DNA of 60,294 nt, from assembly GCA_003254885.1 (NCBI GenBank), contig QANT01009158.1, positions 1 through 60,294 of the forward strand, given 5' to 3'. The notes beneath the pieces were generated by a model that did not search any database, was not told the origin of the DNA, and worked only from the letters and a program-made list of their open reading frames with translations. This DNA is from Purshia tridentata (Eukaryota > Streptophyta > Magnoliopsida > Rosales > Rosaceae). The translations under genes and the position numbers were made by a program. Positions 59,787 through 60,294 of the stretch are shown in pieces; position 1 is the first letter of the stretch; every line of letters starts with the position of its first letter.

Positions 59787-60294
59787 GCTTGATGATCAAT
59801 GACAAGTAATCTCTAATATTATTAAGTATGTGTTTATGCAAACCAACTTGTTGAATAAATGTCACTGGTGTGGAAGGTATTTAAGGGGATAGATATGGTA
59901 GCAAAAGGATGGTTTTGTGAGATTGTGGAGAGATTGATGGCTTCGAAATGATTGCTAGTAGTGGGAACTTCGCTTTAAATAATCATCAATTAATTGCGTT
60001 GTCTATATATTATAGGGTAACAACGCTATTCTGGCTTATTAATTACGTTTCAATACTTCTTATTTAAAGAATGTTTTAAAATTAAACTAAATTTTACTTT
60101 TGGTTTAAGTCTTACTTTAATTTTAATTATTCTAATTTTGGTTTTTTTTGGTCATATTTATGTTTATTAGTCATATATTTTACATATCATTATTGAAAAT
60201 TAAAAAAATTAAAGCTAAAAACCTTAAGGACCCAAAATAAAATTGAGCCTTAAAAATGATGGAGGGTGTTTTAGGAAGAGTGCCACATTATGTG
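59787..60294. other. BG1-like upstream region
   Basis: The last 508 bases lie 5' of the BG1-like gene. They are AT-rich, with a TATTTAAGGGG stretch at about 59878 that could contain a core promoter on the minus strand. No other gene is seen. Confidence 0.4.

Noticed and set aside
1..60294. CRISPR arrays, phage or bacterial operon structure
   Set aside because: The sequence is plant nuclear DNA with spliced genes. Short repeats present are microsatellites, not regularly spaced arrays.

Overview
This is a stretch of nuclear DNA from a eudicot plant. Genes are intron-rich with GT-AG introns, intergenic DNA is AT-rich and full of decayed repeats, and every protein I recognise is a flowering-plant family member. 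Protein content and gene order suggest a rosid, perhaps Rosaceae, but genus and species cannot be fixed from the sequence alone. I rebuilt ten spliced genes by joining ORF pieces at GT-AG sites so that reading frame and family similarity both held. Each model has a coding length divisible by three and a final length plausible for its family. There is also one intronless protein gene and one tRNA.

Layout, left to right. 1-1.8 kb: degenerate telomere-like repeats, a tRNA-like SINE head and a GC-rich dispersed repeat. 1.86-9.7 kb (+): an 18-exon Ste20/Hippo-type kinase (SIK1). 10.4-12.5 kb (+): an organellar RimP-like protein. 12.5-17.5 kb: gene-poor, with one possible small gene. 18.2-20.8 kb (+): 6-phosphogluconolactonase. 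22.1-25.2 kb (-): fructokinase-like 2 (FLN2), a plastid transcription factor. 26.0-27.0 kb (-): a small RRM protein of the AtE1/PPIE type. 27.7-29.5 kb (-): tail-anchored cytochrome b5. 30.0-32.1 kb (+): UDP-arabinopyranose mutase/RGP, divergent from the b5 gene. 33.1-40.2 kb (-): a large 14-exon FYRN/FYRC protein with WD40-like repeats. 40.43-40.50 kb (-): tRNA-Asp(GUC). 43.2-44.7 kb (+): the YABBY carpel and nectary regulator CRABS CLAW. 45.2-46.6 kb: a DNA transposon with a second element nested in it. 48.8-52.3 kb (-): an SBP-box gene (SPL6-like) with an exact miR156 site. 58.7-59.8 kb (-): a BIG GRAIN 1-like gene.

The genes do not form one pathway. The main unifying signal is conserved gene order. 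From memory of the Arabidopsis map, the series SIK1, RimP-like, FLN2, CRC, SPL6, BG1-like matches At1g69220 down to At1g69160. The phosphogluconolactonase and RRM genes match the neighbours At1g13700 and At1g13690 on the paralogous Arabidopsis segment. The window therefore looks like an unreduced version of a block that Arabidopsis duplicated and then thinned out.

I found no convincing new molecular system. The items most worth a second look are the FYR-WD40 protein, the interleaved ancestral gene order, the nested transposon with an internal GC-rich minisatellite, a proposed two-codon terminal exon in CRC, and two small ORFs of unknown identity.
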